From Chionoecetes opilio (taxonomy: Eukaryota > Arthropoda > Malacostraca > Decapoda > Majidae): DNA of 64,000 nucleotides. Under the pieces are notes generated by a model. That model made no database searches, had not been told where the DNA came from, and was given only the letters and a program-made list of their open reading frames with translations. The number at the start of each line of letters is the position of its first letter. The stretch's first letter is position 1. Below are positions 32,336 through 43,422 of the stretch, piece after piece. A program made the translations under genes and the position numbers. The stretch is taken from assembly GCA_016584305.1 (NCBI GenBank), contig JACEEZ010003542.1, forward strand, positions 25,001 to 89,000. Direction: 5' to 3'.

Positions 32336-35129
32336 CAGGGAGGTCCCGAAGATACAAGCAGTTGGTTCCACCTGGCCCTACTCGTAAAGCAAAATCTCGT
32401 TATAACGAAAACTAACTAATGGTAAAATATAGGTTGGTTCCAGGACCCCATCAATTATAAAAAAAAAAAGAAAAAAAAAAGCATGTTTCTCAAGCTAAAC
32501 TAAACTATATCAAACACAACAAACACACAGCGTCTATATTATCCCATCAATTAAAGAAAAAAGAAAAAAACATGTTTTTTCAAGCTAAAATAAACTATAG
32601 CAAACACAAAACTCTCAAAAATCTCAAATATACGGCTCTATATACCACACCACCACACCACCCCCACAAAACCCAGTGAATTCAAGAGTGTGACAGCACA
32701 GTAGGACAGAGCACAAATAAGTCACAATAAGCACATTAAGTAAACCAGCAAATCACTAAAATCGACTCACAAGGCCACAATACATACAAGCAACAAAGAC
32801 GTTGTATGTACTCTTGGGGACGCCGCGTGATACACTAGACTCGAGAGGGTACGGTAGGTAAGGGACAAGGGAGGGGTGCGCAGACCTCTTCACTGCCCAC
32901 AAAATTGTGTCTCTGCCGCATCTGAATCATTGTACATCGTCCAGCTGGGGGGAAGCCACGAGCACTTTATCACCTTTTTTTGGTAGGAAGTCCGACGTCG
33001 GTCGTAACGAACCCGCAGCGCGTCAATGTCATAGGTTTGGTCGTAACACGTGCACACTGGCCAACGACTGCTCGAGACTGGTATTAGCAGAGGTAGGAGT
33101 CTCCAGGCTCGCTTATTATTGCTTGGTATGCTATGAAATATCATTTCTCTAGGTGAATGTAGACATATGATTGCATTTGGATGGATATTAGTCATATACA
33201 GGGAGGTCCCGTTATACGAGCATTCGGTATACGAGAATCCGATGTATATGAGATGTGTTAAATTAGGGTCTATTTTCAATATACGAGATCGAAAATCCAA
33301 TGATACGACATTCAAACTGGGGTGAGTAAAATTACCAAGTTCAAAATGCGCGCCCTACCACTCCAGGGCTGGACAAAGGGGGATTTGGTTGACCCCAGTG
33401 AGGTCACCCCTAGCAAGCCGTGACCTGAAGGGTAATTAAGCATATGGCGCGGCTGACATTTAAGGGTAATTAGCAGGTGTGTCGGCCCCAACCTTGAGAC
33501 CGCAGTCAGGTCACCCTAGCAAGGCGTGACCTGAAGGGTAATTAAGCATATGCGCGCGGCCCTGACCTTTAGGGGTAATTAGCAGGTGTGCGGCCCAACC
33601 TTGGGACCGCTACACTACCTTCTCTTGTATCACGCGGCGTCCCCTACATTACAACGTCTTTTTTGCTTGTTATGCATGTTTTATGTTTAATTAATGTGCA
33701 GTTATGTTATTTTGTGTGCTATTTTCTCTCAGAATGCTTTTTCTACAGAATAGGTAGTACAGTGTGGGTAATATAGACGCTGTGTGTTTGTTGTGTTTGC
33801 TATAGTTTATTTAAGCTTGAAAAACATGGTTTTTTTTTTGGTTTTTTTAAATTGATGGGTCCTGGAACCAAACCTATATTTTACCATTAGTTATGTGTTT
33901 CGTTATACGAGATTTCGCTTTACGAGTATGCCAGGTGGAACCTAACTGCTCGTATCTTCGGGACCTCCCTGTATATGAGTAAAGAGATGAAATACAAGCA
34001 AGGGTCTCATCCACGTCTGGCAGCGCGGCCTTCGGCAGCAGCAGCAGCAGCATGAAGCCCGTGAGGTGGATATCAACACCAAGGGAGATAGATGTCTTTG
34101 GTAATATTTAGTAGGGGTGCGAGAACTCCTTGAGGAATCCTATGATCCCTGGTGATATCCTATGGTGCTATCACATGTGTGGGAGCTGACCTGACTTCTC
34201 AGGAGGCACAGGTAGCATACAGCTGATAACGGAGTGTTGTGTGTGGGCGGCGGAAATCGGCCGTCCCCGCAATTCCCCGCCAGTGGAGATCTCCTTGGTA
34301 ATTATTTAGTAGGGGAGCGAGGACCCTTTGAGGAATCCTATGATCACTGGTGATATCCTATGGTGCTATCACAGGCGTAGGAGCTGACTGTCTTCTTCAG
34401 GAAGGCACAGGTGAGGCGGATGATGGCGGGTTTTGACTCAAAACTTTTGAGAGGCGGCGGGCGCCACCTCCGCCACGGTAGGTTTGGGCAGGCTTAAACG
34501 TCTTATTATCATTATTATACAACTTAGTGATTATGGTGAGATATTATATACACGTGTCATTATCTAAATCAATGTAGCACCATGTGTCACCATAAATAAG
34601 GGTGATTTAAAGATGTTATGATATGGTGACTGCTGGCGGGGCAGTGAGTGACTGAGAAATTCTTGCCGCGGGGATGCCCCATAACAAATATTCACTATTT
34701 TAACCCACATACACACCTTCTACCACCAAAACACTAGCAACACAGACTCACTTACTTATATATTTTACTATCTGATACATTAAAACTCCTTAAAATGCAA
34801 GCATTCACAAATAAAACGATAATTAGTTTTGGATGACGGGGACAGAAGGCGGCGAGAGGCAGTCTGGCATGCCATTCTTGCCCGGAAATATGTCTCGCAT
34901 GGCTTATCGTACAACCTTAGGTAAAATCATATAGTCAGTAATGAATTTATAATTTTAGTAAATAAACTTGTAATTTACTTTAGTAAATAATTTGGTAATT
35001 TTACTCACCCCAGTTTGAATGTCCGTAACATTGGATTTTCGATCTCGTATATTGAAAATAGACCTAATTTACACATCTCGTATCATCGAATTCTCGTATA
35101 TCGAATGCTCGTATAACGGGACCTACCTG
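32336..35129 (-). mobile_element. Element A' with nested A (copy 1)
   Basis: Ends CAGGGAGGTCCCGAAGATAC and CGTATAACGGGACCTACCTG with TA on both sides. The uninterrupted element would be about 2 kb. Interior features: a CAGCAGCAGCAGCAGCATGA run (34,040), an internal direct duplication of about 130 bp spaced by 198 bp (34,083 and 34,282; GGAATCCTATGATC blocks), and a block ACGTGTCATTATCTAAATCA also found in B. I see no transposase, so I take it as nonautonomous. Its ends are shared with A, which looks like a shortened derivative. Confidence 0.75.
33199..33971 (+). mobile_element. Element A inserted in A' (copy 1)
   Basis: Ends CAGGGAGGTCCCGTTATACG and ATCTTCGGGACCTCCCTG with TA target duplications (33,197-33,198 and 33,972-33,973). 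Each arm carries several ATACGAG motifs. The interior has a direct duplication of about 107 bp (33,399 and 33,506; TGACCTGAAGGGTAATTAAG). No coding capacity. The empty target site exists at about 63,435-63,455. Confidence 0.85.
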
Positions 35130-35394
35130 TATATCCTTCACAAGAATGTTTTTTTGGTAATAATGGACGAAAACTGCGCGGTCGCTACCGCCGTTCCCCA
35201 CCTCATGCCACCCTCACCCCATCTCCGTGGCGTCACGCCGCCCCCGTACCCCTCCTCACTCCCCTTGCCACGGCTTGTGCCAGCTGGGCAAGCCGACCTA
35301 CGAAAAGTGCCTCGAGTTAACAGAAAACGCAAGCTGCTGCAAGCCGGGTTATAGCGACTTGCTCACCAAAATTTGCCGCCTTATGTGTGGGTTC

Positions 35395-35495
35395 GTCACT
35401 GAGGCAGGAAATACCCTACATTACAGGAACTACCTCATGTAGGTCTCCCGGCCACTTGTAGCTTCCTTATTTCTTAGGTTCTCATGTTTTTATGA
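35395..35495 (+). repeat. CR1-like 3' tail fragment
   Basis: CTCATGTAGGTCTCCCGGCC and GTAGCTTCCTTATTTCTTA match the LINE 3' end at 12,560-12,640. Confidence 0.6.
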
Positions 35496-35772
35496 GGCAA
35501 AAAGCTTGGTTTGGCGAAAAAAGCAAGAAAACTCAGATGACAGTGACGTCACAATGCGATTTTACGTCACGTCACCTGACGTTCTGTACGATATTTCGCC
35601 GCTCTATATGGAACTCCTCGGATTTGCCCTACTTGATGGCAGAACGCTCTTTTATGATCACATTCGTTCATAACAAAAAATTGGAATAAATTTTAGGTCG
35701 TTCGTTCTAAAAGGGGAAAAACGTTCTATGTGAACACGTTCTATGCGGGACCCTAGTGTACTATGTATAATA

Positions 35773-36681
35773 TATACACACAAACCTCGATTTCCCGGGC
35801 TAATAGGGGGAGCACTGGTCCGGGAACCGCAAAAGTCCGGGAATCGCAACAGTCCAGGAATTATCCATACAAAAAAAAAAAAAAAAAAAATCCAATGCCA
35901 TTACCCACCCGGGCGTTTATCCTACTCTAGTATTTACTGTCCGGCAACAGCTAATATCAAAATGCCCCCCCCGCGGACTTTTACGTCCGCTGAGCATGCT
36001 GCCACCTGGCAGGAGGCAGCAGAAAGTGTTCAATAGTCTCAAGAGACGTTCCTGCACCAGGGGCAGTGGGGGTCAGGGGACTAACGGAGGCGGTGCAGGT
36101 AAACCGTGAGTGTCGTGTGTCCAAATGTAAACAATACGACCGCTGAGCATGCTGCCACCTGGCGGGAGGCAGCAGAAAGTGTTCAATAGTCTCAAGAGAC
36201 GTTCCTGCACCAGGGACAGTGGGGTCAGGGGACTAACGGAGGCTGTGCAGGTGAACCATGAGTGTCGTGTGTCCAAATGTAAACAATACGACCGCTGAGC
36301 ATGCTGCCACCTGGCGGGAGGCAGCAGAATGTGTTCAATAGTCTCAGAGATGTTCCTGCACCAGGGGCAGTGGGATTCAGGGGACTAACGGAGGTCATGC
36401 AGGTGAACCGTGAGTGTTGTGTGCCCAAATGTAAACAATACGACCGCTGAGCATGCTGCCACCTGGCGAGAGGCGCGAACACTGACCAGGGGTGACAGGA
36501 GACGCTCGGACTGCCGGACAACTTTGTCAATTTACGACCAGCGCCAGGCATTTCAACGTATGAAAAAAAAAAAAAAAAAAAAAAAATCTTGGACTCCTGA
36601 CATATTCCCGGACCTCGGATTTTGTCCAGCAAATCCGATATCTGGGAAATCTAGGTCCGTGAAATCGAGGTTTGTGTGTAC
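35773..36681. mobile_element. Element F with four-unit minisatellite (copy 1 of block)
   Basis: Ends TACACACAAACCTCGATTTC and GAAATCGAGGTTTGTGTGTA. GAGCATGCTGCCACCTGG recurs at about 35,992, 36,145, 36,297 and 36,449 (period 152-153 bp). Inverted relative to 13,732-14,573. It begins 14 bases after the end of C. Confidence 0.8.
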
Positions 36682-37029
36682 TATATATATATATATATAT
36701 ATATATGATAAGTTTATATAGACTAAGTATCGATCGTTGCTGACAGAGCCTCTCGCCAGCCTAGATGCTTTGCTGCCGACTAAACCTGCCTAAATCAACA
36801 TACCGTGACATCAAACCACAACAATCGGGAAAAAAAAAAATTTAAACTTACAAAATATGTAAAAATGCAATGTCAATCGTTCAGCCGTCAGGAAAGGAGC
36901 ATGGCAGAGCACCAGGGGATTTAAATTTTAAAGGGACGCGCTGATTCATACGCACATTAGATATGCCTATCGGAAGCGTCTGACCCTGCCAATTTCACAC
37001 ACTAAATATCAAAAATTTGAATGTCATAT

Positions 37030-37931
37030 CAAATATCAAATGTGACTCTACGTCCCATACATACATGTCCTCTTTGTAATTCCTGACATAGCTCTATACA
37101 TTGCTATCAAGTCTCCTCTTTTTTCCAATGATGGCAACCCAAATTTCTTCAGCCTCTCCTCATAAGTCAGGTCTGACAGGCTAGGAACAATCTTTGTGGC
37201 TGCCCTCTGTATTCTTTCTATCTTCTTTACATTTTTCCTCTTGTGCGGAGACCAAACTACTGTGGCGTACTCCAATCTAGGGCGTATCATGGCAACAATT
37301 GATTTCTTCATCATGACCTCTTCCATATAGATAAAGGCCATTCTGATGTTTGTAAGAAGATTATATGTAGCACCAACAATTATTTTAAATGTGTTTTCTG
37401 GTGATCGTCGTCCTCAATTATTACTCCAGATCTTTTTTCTTCAATTGCTTCATTGAAATCTCTTTTTCCATTTTGTAATACCATCTTATTCCCTATGCGC
37501 ACTCTTACTAAATTCTAATATCTTGCACTTTTTTGCATTAAATTCCATTTTTCTTTTTTAGACTCCATTCAATATTCTATCCAAATCTTCCCTGTAGGAG
37601 TCTGCAATCCTCCTCCTTATTAACCTTTTTCATAACGTGAACCTGTTTCATAAAAGTGAGCCTGTTTGCAGATGATGTGAAAACTATAAGAACATAAGAA
37701 CATAAGAAAATAAGGAACTCCAAGAGGCCGTGAGACCTACACGAGGAAATACCTCGTGTAGGTCTCATGGCCTCTTGTAGCTTCCATGTTTTCTTAAGTT
37801 TCTTATGTTCTTATAATTTTCACATCAAACTGCAACAGGCTCACGTAACTTTTAAAACAGACACCACGGGCATTAACATAAATATGGAACAAAACAGGTG
37901 CTAATATCGAGCCTCGAGGTACTCCGGTTAA
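37030..37931 (-). pseudogene. CR1-like LINE reverse transcriptase and C-terminus (copy 1)
   Basis: The minus strand reads MAFIYMEEVMMKKSIVAMIR, PRLEYATVVWSPHKRKNVKK, IERIQRAATKIVPSLSDL, and upstream NKEEDCRLLQ. The part encoding the FADD box (37,845-37,930) is separated from the rest by a palindromic insertion at 37,656-37,844. Confidence 0.8.
37656..37844. repeat. Palindrome splitting the LINE (copy 1)
   Basis: Arms of about 92 bases run from GTGAGCCTGTTTGCAGATGA inward to CCTACACGAGG and back. Better preserved in the second copy at 48,748-48,937. Confidence 0.8.
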
Positions 37932-38794
37932 TACCGTAAATTGGCTGCGCACAAGTCGACCTCAAAATTATTAGCTCAAAATTACGGGTTTGGCCCATCA
38001 GGGAGGTCCTGTTTACGAGCATTCGGTATACGAGAATCCAATGATACAAGATGTGTAAATTAGGGTCTATTTTCAACATACGAGATCGAAAGTCCAATGA
38101 TACGGCATTCAAACTGGGGTGAGTAAAATTATCAAGTTCAACATGCGCGCCCTCACTCCCGGGCTGGACAAAGGGGGATTGGTTGACCCCAGTGAGCTCA
38201 CCCCTAACAAGCCCTGACCTGAAGGTAAATTAAGCATCTTGGCGCCGCCTGACATTTAGGGGTAATTAGCGATGGCGACCCCACCTTGGCGACGCAGTCA
38301 GGGTCCCCTAGCAAGGGCGTGACCTGCGGTATTAGCTTAATGGCGCGGCCTGACAGGGCTAATAGCAGGGTGTGGGGCCTAACCTTTAAATGCTACACTA
38401 CCTTCTCTTGTATCAAGCGGCGTCCCCTACAGTACTAGTCTTTTTTGCCTTGTTATGCATTGTTTTTTGTTTAATTAATGTAGAGTTATGTTATTTGTGT
38501 GCTATTTTTCATCAGAATGCGTTTTCTAAGACATAGGTAGTACAGTGTGGGAATATAGACCGCTGTGTGTTGTTGTGTTTGCTATAGTTTATGTTAGCTT
38601 GAAAAACGTCTTTTTTTTTTTTTCTTTTTCTTTTTTTAATTGAGGGGTCCTGGAACCAAACCTAATTTTACCATTAGTTATGTGTTTCCCTACACGAGAT
38701 TTCGCTTTACGAGTAAGACAGGTGGACCCTAACTGCTCGTATCTTCGGATCCTCCCTGTACTGGCCGTTATAAGTCGGCCCCAAAAATACGGTA
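37932..38794. mobile_element. D-like TIR element with nested A (copy 1)
   Basis: Ends TACCGTAAATTGGCTGCGC and CCCAAAAATACGGTA are related to the D ends at 62,339-63,207. Nearly all of the element is occupied by an A copy. Confidence 0.5.
37999..38758 (+). mobile_element. Element A (copy 1)
   Basis: CAGGGAGGTCCTGTTTACGA to GGATCCTCCCTG, about 760 bp, same interior order as 33,199-33,971. Confidence 0.8.
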
Positions 38795-38814
38795 GGTATT
38801 GGTAGGCCAAACCT

Positions 38815-39534
38815 TAAATTTGGATAGGCCATGGTATCCGGTATGTATATCCGGCTTCTTTCTGTGAATACAGGAGTGAGGCAAGGGTGCGTCTTGCCCA
38901 TCACTTTCAACGCTGTATGGATGGGTATTGGACAAGGGTTGTAGATCAAAGTGACTTGGAGCATCCATCGGCAAGACCAAGATCACTGATCTTGTTTTTG
39001 CGATGATGCAGTAATCTTTTTCTGAGCGCTGGAGGTCCTGCTGATGGCTCTCGAGGCGCTTCACGAGGAGGCAAAGGCCTTGGGGACTTGAGGTCTCCCT
39101 GGCCTCAAGACCAAGGTCCAGGGTTTGGAAGATTTGACGAGATGAGCAATACAGTATGTCATGTGTGTGGCCAGGACATGAGATCTTGGAAATGTTTTAC
39201 ATACCTGGTAGCCGCGTCCCTAATGACGGCGGATCACATCAGAAGTCTTACCGGCGGATTGCCATAGGCCCACGGTGTTATGGACTCGCTCAGCGGGAGT
39301 ATTTGGCCTTGTCGGTACCTGTGCAGGAGGACAAAGATCAGATCCACACAAATCGCTTGTGATCCCTGTCTACTCTATGGTTGTGAGACTGGACACTGAA
39401 TAGTGACTTGAAGAGCGAAAGCAATGCCTTTGGTAATAAGTGTCTTCGCAGAATCATGGTATCCGATGGGATGATTTACGTGCCAAATCAGCGGATTGAC
39501 CGTGAGACTAAATCGAGGCCTATTACCTGCATAG
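38815..39534 (+). pseudogene. RTE-like LINE reverse transcriptase, plus strand (copy 1)
   Basis: Shows GVRQGCVLP-like, SLILFLR/FADDAVI-region remnants and LYGCETGH, all with frameshifts. It matches 49,905-50,637 and the reverse of 6,966-8,034. The sequence stops at the N at 39,535. Confidence 0.7.
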
Positions 39535-39535
39535 N
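39535..39535. other. Single ambiguous base at a sequence join
   Basis: One N between the end of the first block and the start of the second; this is best read as a join made during assembly. Confidence 0.85.
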
Positions 39536-40173
39536 CTAGCCAGACGGTGAGAGAAAGCATCACCATTTTAGGGTACCCATCACTTAACGGAGACTTTTTT
39601 CTTCCTTTTTTTTCTATTTTGGGGTGATTATAATATGTCATGATCTGCTGCTCCCGGCCGCGCGGGCCAGGTGTAGATGAGCGCCTTGAAAGTATTTTCA
39701 TCTTTACTCTGTGTATGAATAATAGCAATTCAAATGTGATTATTTTCACCTAGAATAATGAAATTTCATAGCATACCAAGCAATAATGAGCGAGCCTGGA
39801 TACTTACTACCTCTCCTAGTACCATCCCGAACAGTCGTGGGCGAGTGGTCAAATCCTTGATGTAGCGCTAGTCACTGTTTACCTCCCAACATAGCTACAC
39901 GGTCTACACGGTTGTGTTTGTGATTATTTCTCATTTTTTTTCACATTAGGAGCGGACCAAATTCGCATGAAAGTACCATCCACTGTTTACCTCCCAACAT
40001 AGCTACACAGTCTGGTTGTGTTTGTGATTATTTCTCATTTATTTCACAATGTTCCCTTTTTTTTTTTCATATATTTTCACACCCTTGGGAAAAATACCCT
40101 CGCTCTAACCGAACAATCGGCTTTAACGGACCACTTCTCCCCCCTTTTAGTCCGTTAAATCGAGGGTCAACTG
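39536..40173 (+). mobile_element. Partial element B (second block)
   Basis: Matches 28,456-29,089; the left part of B is absent because the block begins here. Confidence 0.85.
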
Positions 40174-40236
40174 TATATAATATATATATATATATATATA
40201 TTAATATATAATTAAATATATATATATATATATTTT

Positions 40237-40267
<31 letters not shown>

Positions 40268-40393
40268 ATATATTATATATATATAGATATATATATATAT
40301 ATAATATATATATATATTTTAAAATATATATATATATATAATATTAGGTAAATATATAATTATATAATATATTATATATATATATAATTATAT

Positions 40394-40458
<65 letters not shown>

Positions 40459-40468
40459 ATTATATACC
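40174..40468. repeat. (TA)n-rich array (second block)
   Basis: Corresponds to 29,090-29,364 between elements B and C. Confidence 0.95.
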
Positions 40469-40755
40469 CACTAGGGTCCCACAGAAGGGAAAATTTGGGT
40501 TGATAAACGAGGTCGTTCTATGTGAATTCGCCTCTATGTGAAAAAACATAACCTATGGAAAAAGTTGATATTGGTAAATCGGTCCTTCCGCCCGTACCCG
40601 TACATTTATACTCATTCACACCCATGCATACCAAAACATATATAAATGATAAAAATGCATATAAATGATGAATAGGCATATTTTAGCTTACCTTAAATCT
40701 AATAGGAATTATGTACCGGGGCGAGGGGTTCCGAGGCATCTTGAGGTCACTCTCG

Positions 40756-43170
40756 TCACTGGATGACGACGCAGTGTGACCCCAGAGTTCGAGTGTGGCG
40801 AGTGGAGCGTTGACCTTGCATTTCTGCCACGTCCATCATAAACTCCTCAAACTCTGACAGCTGGCCAGGGGTTTCCCTTTGAAGGGCCAGGCTGGGCTCG
40901 TTTGATGGGCCAGGCTGTTGCTTGTCGGCAGGGGCAGGCTGTGGCGCATTGGCAAGGCGAATTGACAGAGTCATGAGGGTCTTCCTACGTTCGTTTACTC
41001 TCTGGTTGTGTTTTTTTCTTGGGAGCCATGAAAGAAGCTTGCATCTGCTGACAAAATTTCTCCTTTTTAAAGGTGCAACGGTTTTAAACTTATTAACAAG
41101 CTCTTTCATTAACTTCTCCCCCAGCCAAATTCTGCTCACCCATGATTTGAAACCTTCCATCTCCACATCTCTGCCGATTGCCTGTTTGCTCCTAGTTTCG
41201 ACCTCAATGTTCAATACGCGACAATGCCGTCAGGTTTTGTTCGTTGCCTTCAGCGTTTATCTCCCAAATCTCCTTTCCGTCCGTCACTTGAGCAAAGCCT
41301 GGGACATGCCTTGCAACCTCCACCGCTTGGGCCACAGTTCCGGCGAGTCACTAAGCCCCCTGCCATTCTGGGCACCAGGGGTGGAGTCGGTTTTTTCCAA
41401 GACCGTTGAATTGTTGCCTCTTAACATCTCCCCAAGCCAAGGGAGATTATAATTATCAATCGCCTTTCTAGATTGGAAATTGCCTTCAAAATTGCTGCAC
41501 TGATATGGCATGTGGTTTGGGTGTTTAACAGGTAAGGGTTGACAGTTGGGCGGCAGGCTTGGCGGCAGGCTGGGCGGCAGGATCGTCTGGGGCTGCTTGT
41601 GGGCTGGGAGGGGCTGCTTGTGGGCTGGGTGGGGCTGCTTCATTATCTTTATCTTGATCGCTCACTTCATCGAGAATTTGTTTTTATTTCTTCACCTGTT
41701 TCAGTTCCTCGGCGCATAAGAGCATACACTCGCATCTGATAAAAAGTTTTAACATTAGATATAACTTCCTGATCAAGGGGCTGCATGACTGAAGTGGTGT
41801 TGAAGAAACACTACTATTACATTCGGATGCATGTCTATAAGGTGTAAAGCAGGGATGGGGAACGTCTGGCCCGCGGGCCATGTAAGGCCCGCAAAACCCT
41901 GCCCTCTGGTCAGGTCCTGCCAAGGCAATCACAGACGAAACTCGAAATCCAATAAATCTTGAGGCTTTTTTTTCATACCAACATAAATTGTTATTAAGTG
42001 CATGCATAATACTTATAACGTAAATTTTAATGGACAAGCATGTCCATTACGGGATGGATACGACACATAGATGACGGGACAGACACGGATAATTCACGTA
42101 TGGTTCTCGTCGGCCAAAAAAAGCAGGCTGATTTTTAAGTTGATAGTTTTGTATGGTCCGCGAATGATGTCATGAATATCCAAATGGCCCTTGGTAGTAA
42201 AATGGTTCCCCACCTCTGGTGTAAGGGATGGGCAGGGCAGTTGTCCATAGTCATTAGTCAGCAAGACGTTAAATGGAACACATAAGCTGTTGACACTTCC
42301 ACTTTGCATCCGGAACAAACATCTTGAGAAGCCATTCAGCAGCAGTGTAGGAATTCATCCAGCCGCTGGCAGTTTTTTATCCAGTAAACTGGAGCCTTGG
42401 ACATTCAGAAAGGTGATTGTAGCATCTTGGGTGTGCGGCAGTATGAACAATCAAAGGCTTCATTTTGTTGCTACCAGTCAAGTTGCAGTAGAACAGCACA
42501 GTGAAGCGGCTTTTATCCATTTTTCTCCCCCGAGCCTGTTTCATAGACTTAGACAAAAAGGTGGATTTTGGCATTTTTATATTTATACTGCATCCCAGCC
42601 TCATACATTTTGTAGATGCAATCATGAATATAGCCACCTTCTTCAATAATTCCTTTCAGTACAGTTGGATAATTATCTGCCGCGACTGTGTCAGCAGATG
42701 CAGATTAGTCAGTAAACTTGATGTTGCGAATCTCCTTTCGGCTAAGAAACCGATATAACCAACCAGTTTATGCTTTGAATGGGCCAAGGGCACAACACTC
42801 CTTCTGACAAATGGTGTGATAAAAAGTTTTAGCCATGTCCATGATCTGCTTTTTGTCCAATGGTACATCTTCACTCACTTTTCTATTTAGCCAAACACTC
42901 AGATACCGTTCCATGTGGATAACTTTGTCATCGGGGGCTCGTTTCCTACTGTCTAGTTTAGAGGTCCCATATGCTTTGATGGCCTTCAAAATGTCATCTT
43001 ATTTCTTCCAAATTGTCCTAACGGAGGATTCACTAAAGCCTAATGATCGTCCAATCGTCGTGTTTCCCTCGCCCTTTTGTTTTCTCTCTATTACTTCCTT
43101 CTTCACATCGTAAGTGATCGCTTTTCTCTTCCTGGACTGTGCTCGCGGCATTTTGGTGGCCCAATACATA
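40756..43170 (-). pseudogene. Tigger/CENP-B-like transposase (second block)
   Basis: On the minus strand: MPRAQSRKRKAITYDVKKEV then GRSLGFSESSVRTIWKK is a CENP-B N-terminal helix-turn-helix; DKVIHMERYLSVWLNRKVSE and DKKQIMDMAKTFYH form the second DNA-binding domain; KLVGYIGFLAERRFA follows; INIKMPKSTFLSKSMKQARG and KDKSRFTVLFYCN-like then KMKPLIVHTAAHPRC match the DDE core of Tigger transposases; VPFNVLLTNDYGQLP covers the second catalytic aspartate region in a shifted frame; the C-terminus ends SEFEEFMMDVAEMQG (40,756-41,214). The protein would cut and paste element C. Frameshifts and a MITE in the gene show it is inactive as read. The first catalytic aspartate is not clearly visible. Confidence 0.7.
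41850..42218. mobile_element. hAT-type MITE with 8-bp target duplication (second block)
   Basis: CAGGGATGGGGAACGTCTGG to GGTTCCCCACCTCTG. Flanks are GTGTAAAG (41,842-41,849) and GTGTAAGG (42,219-42,226), 7 of 8 matching, as expected for a hAT insertion. Confidence 0.8.
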
Positions 43171-43422
43171 CGGTCAATGTTCACTGGAAGCGTAAGTTTC
43201 CGCCAGGAGCGTATAGGCGAATTTTGGTGAGCAAGATGCCATAAACCTGGCTTGACTCTCCAGACCTGGTCGGGGCTCACCCGCTCACAGCTGATAACTT
43301 GTAAACACAACCACACCGACGACGACACCAAACCACAACAACGGAAGTGTACCTTCGAATGAAAGCCATCAATAAATTACAATAACGAACGACTGACGAT
43401 ATTGTGAATGGATTACAACATA

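Larger units (their letters stand above)
29365..35758 (-). mobile_element. Tigger-type element C, autonomous type, with nested insertions (copy 1)
   Basis: The left end CACTAGGGTCCCACAGAA and the right end TGCGGGACCCTAGTG form an inverted repeat with TA flanks. Sequences near both ends repeat GTTCTATGTGAA. A decayed transposase gene runs on the minus strand (29,660-32,110). Insertions inside are a hAT-type MITE (30,757-31,130) and element A' (32,336-35,129), which itself carries A (33,199-33,971). An unassigned segment with short open frames lies at 35,131-35,400, followed by a CR1-like 3' tail near 35,400-35,490. Confidence 0.8.
28456..39534 (+). repeat. 11.1-kb block, first copy
   Basis: From CTAGCCAGACGGTGAGAG at 28,456 to CCTATTACCTGCATAG at 39,534 every element recurs, in the same order and orientation, in 39,536-50,637. 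The offset is 11,080 at the start and drifts by indels only. The left edge of this copy lies inside element B with B sequence continuing to its left, whereas the second copy begins directly at an N. Confidence 0.95.

Noticed and set aside
35140..35390. Proline-rich then cysteine-containing open frame (also at 46,255-46,520)
   Set aside because: It lies inside element C between a nested element and a LINE tail, matches no family I know, and its second copy is probably the same locus.
39156..39535. The second block taken as a real recent tandem duplication
   Set aside because: Both boundaries fall at or next to single Ns and both copies end at the same base of a LINE; an assembly cause is simpler.
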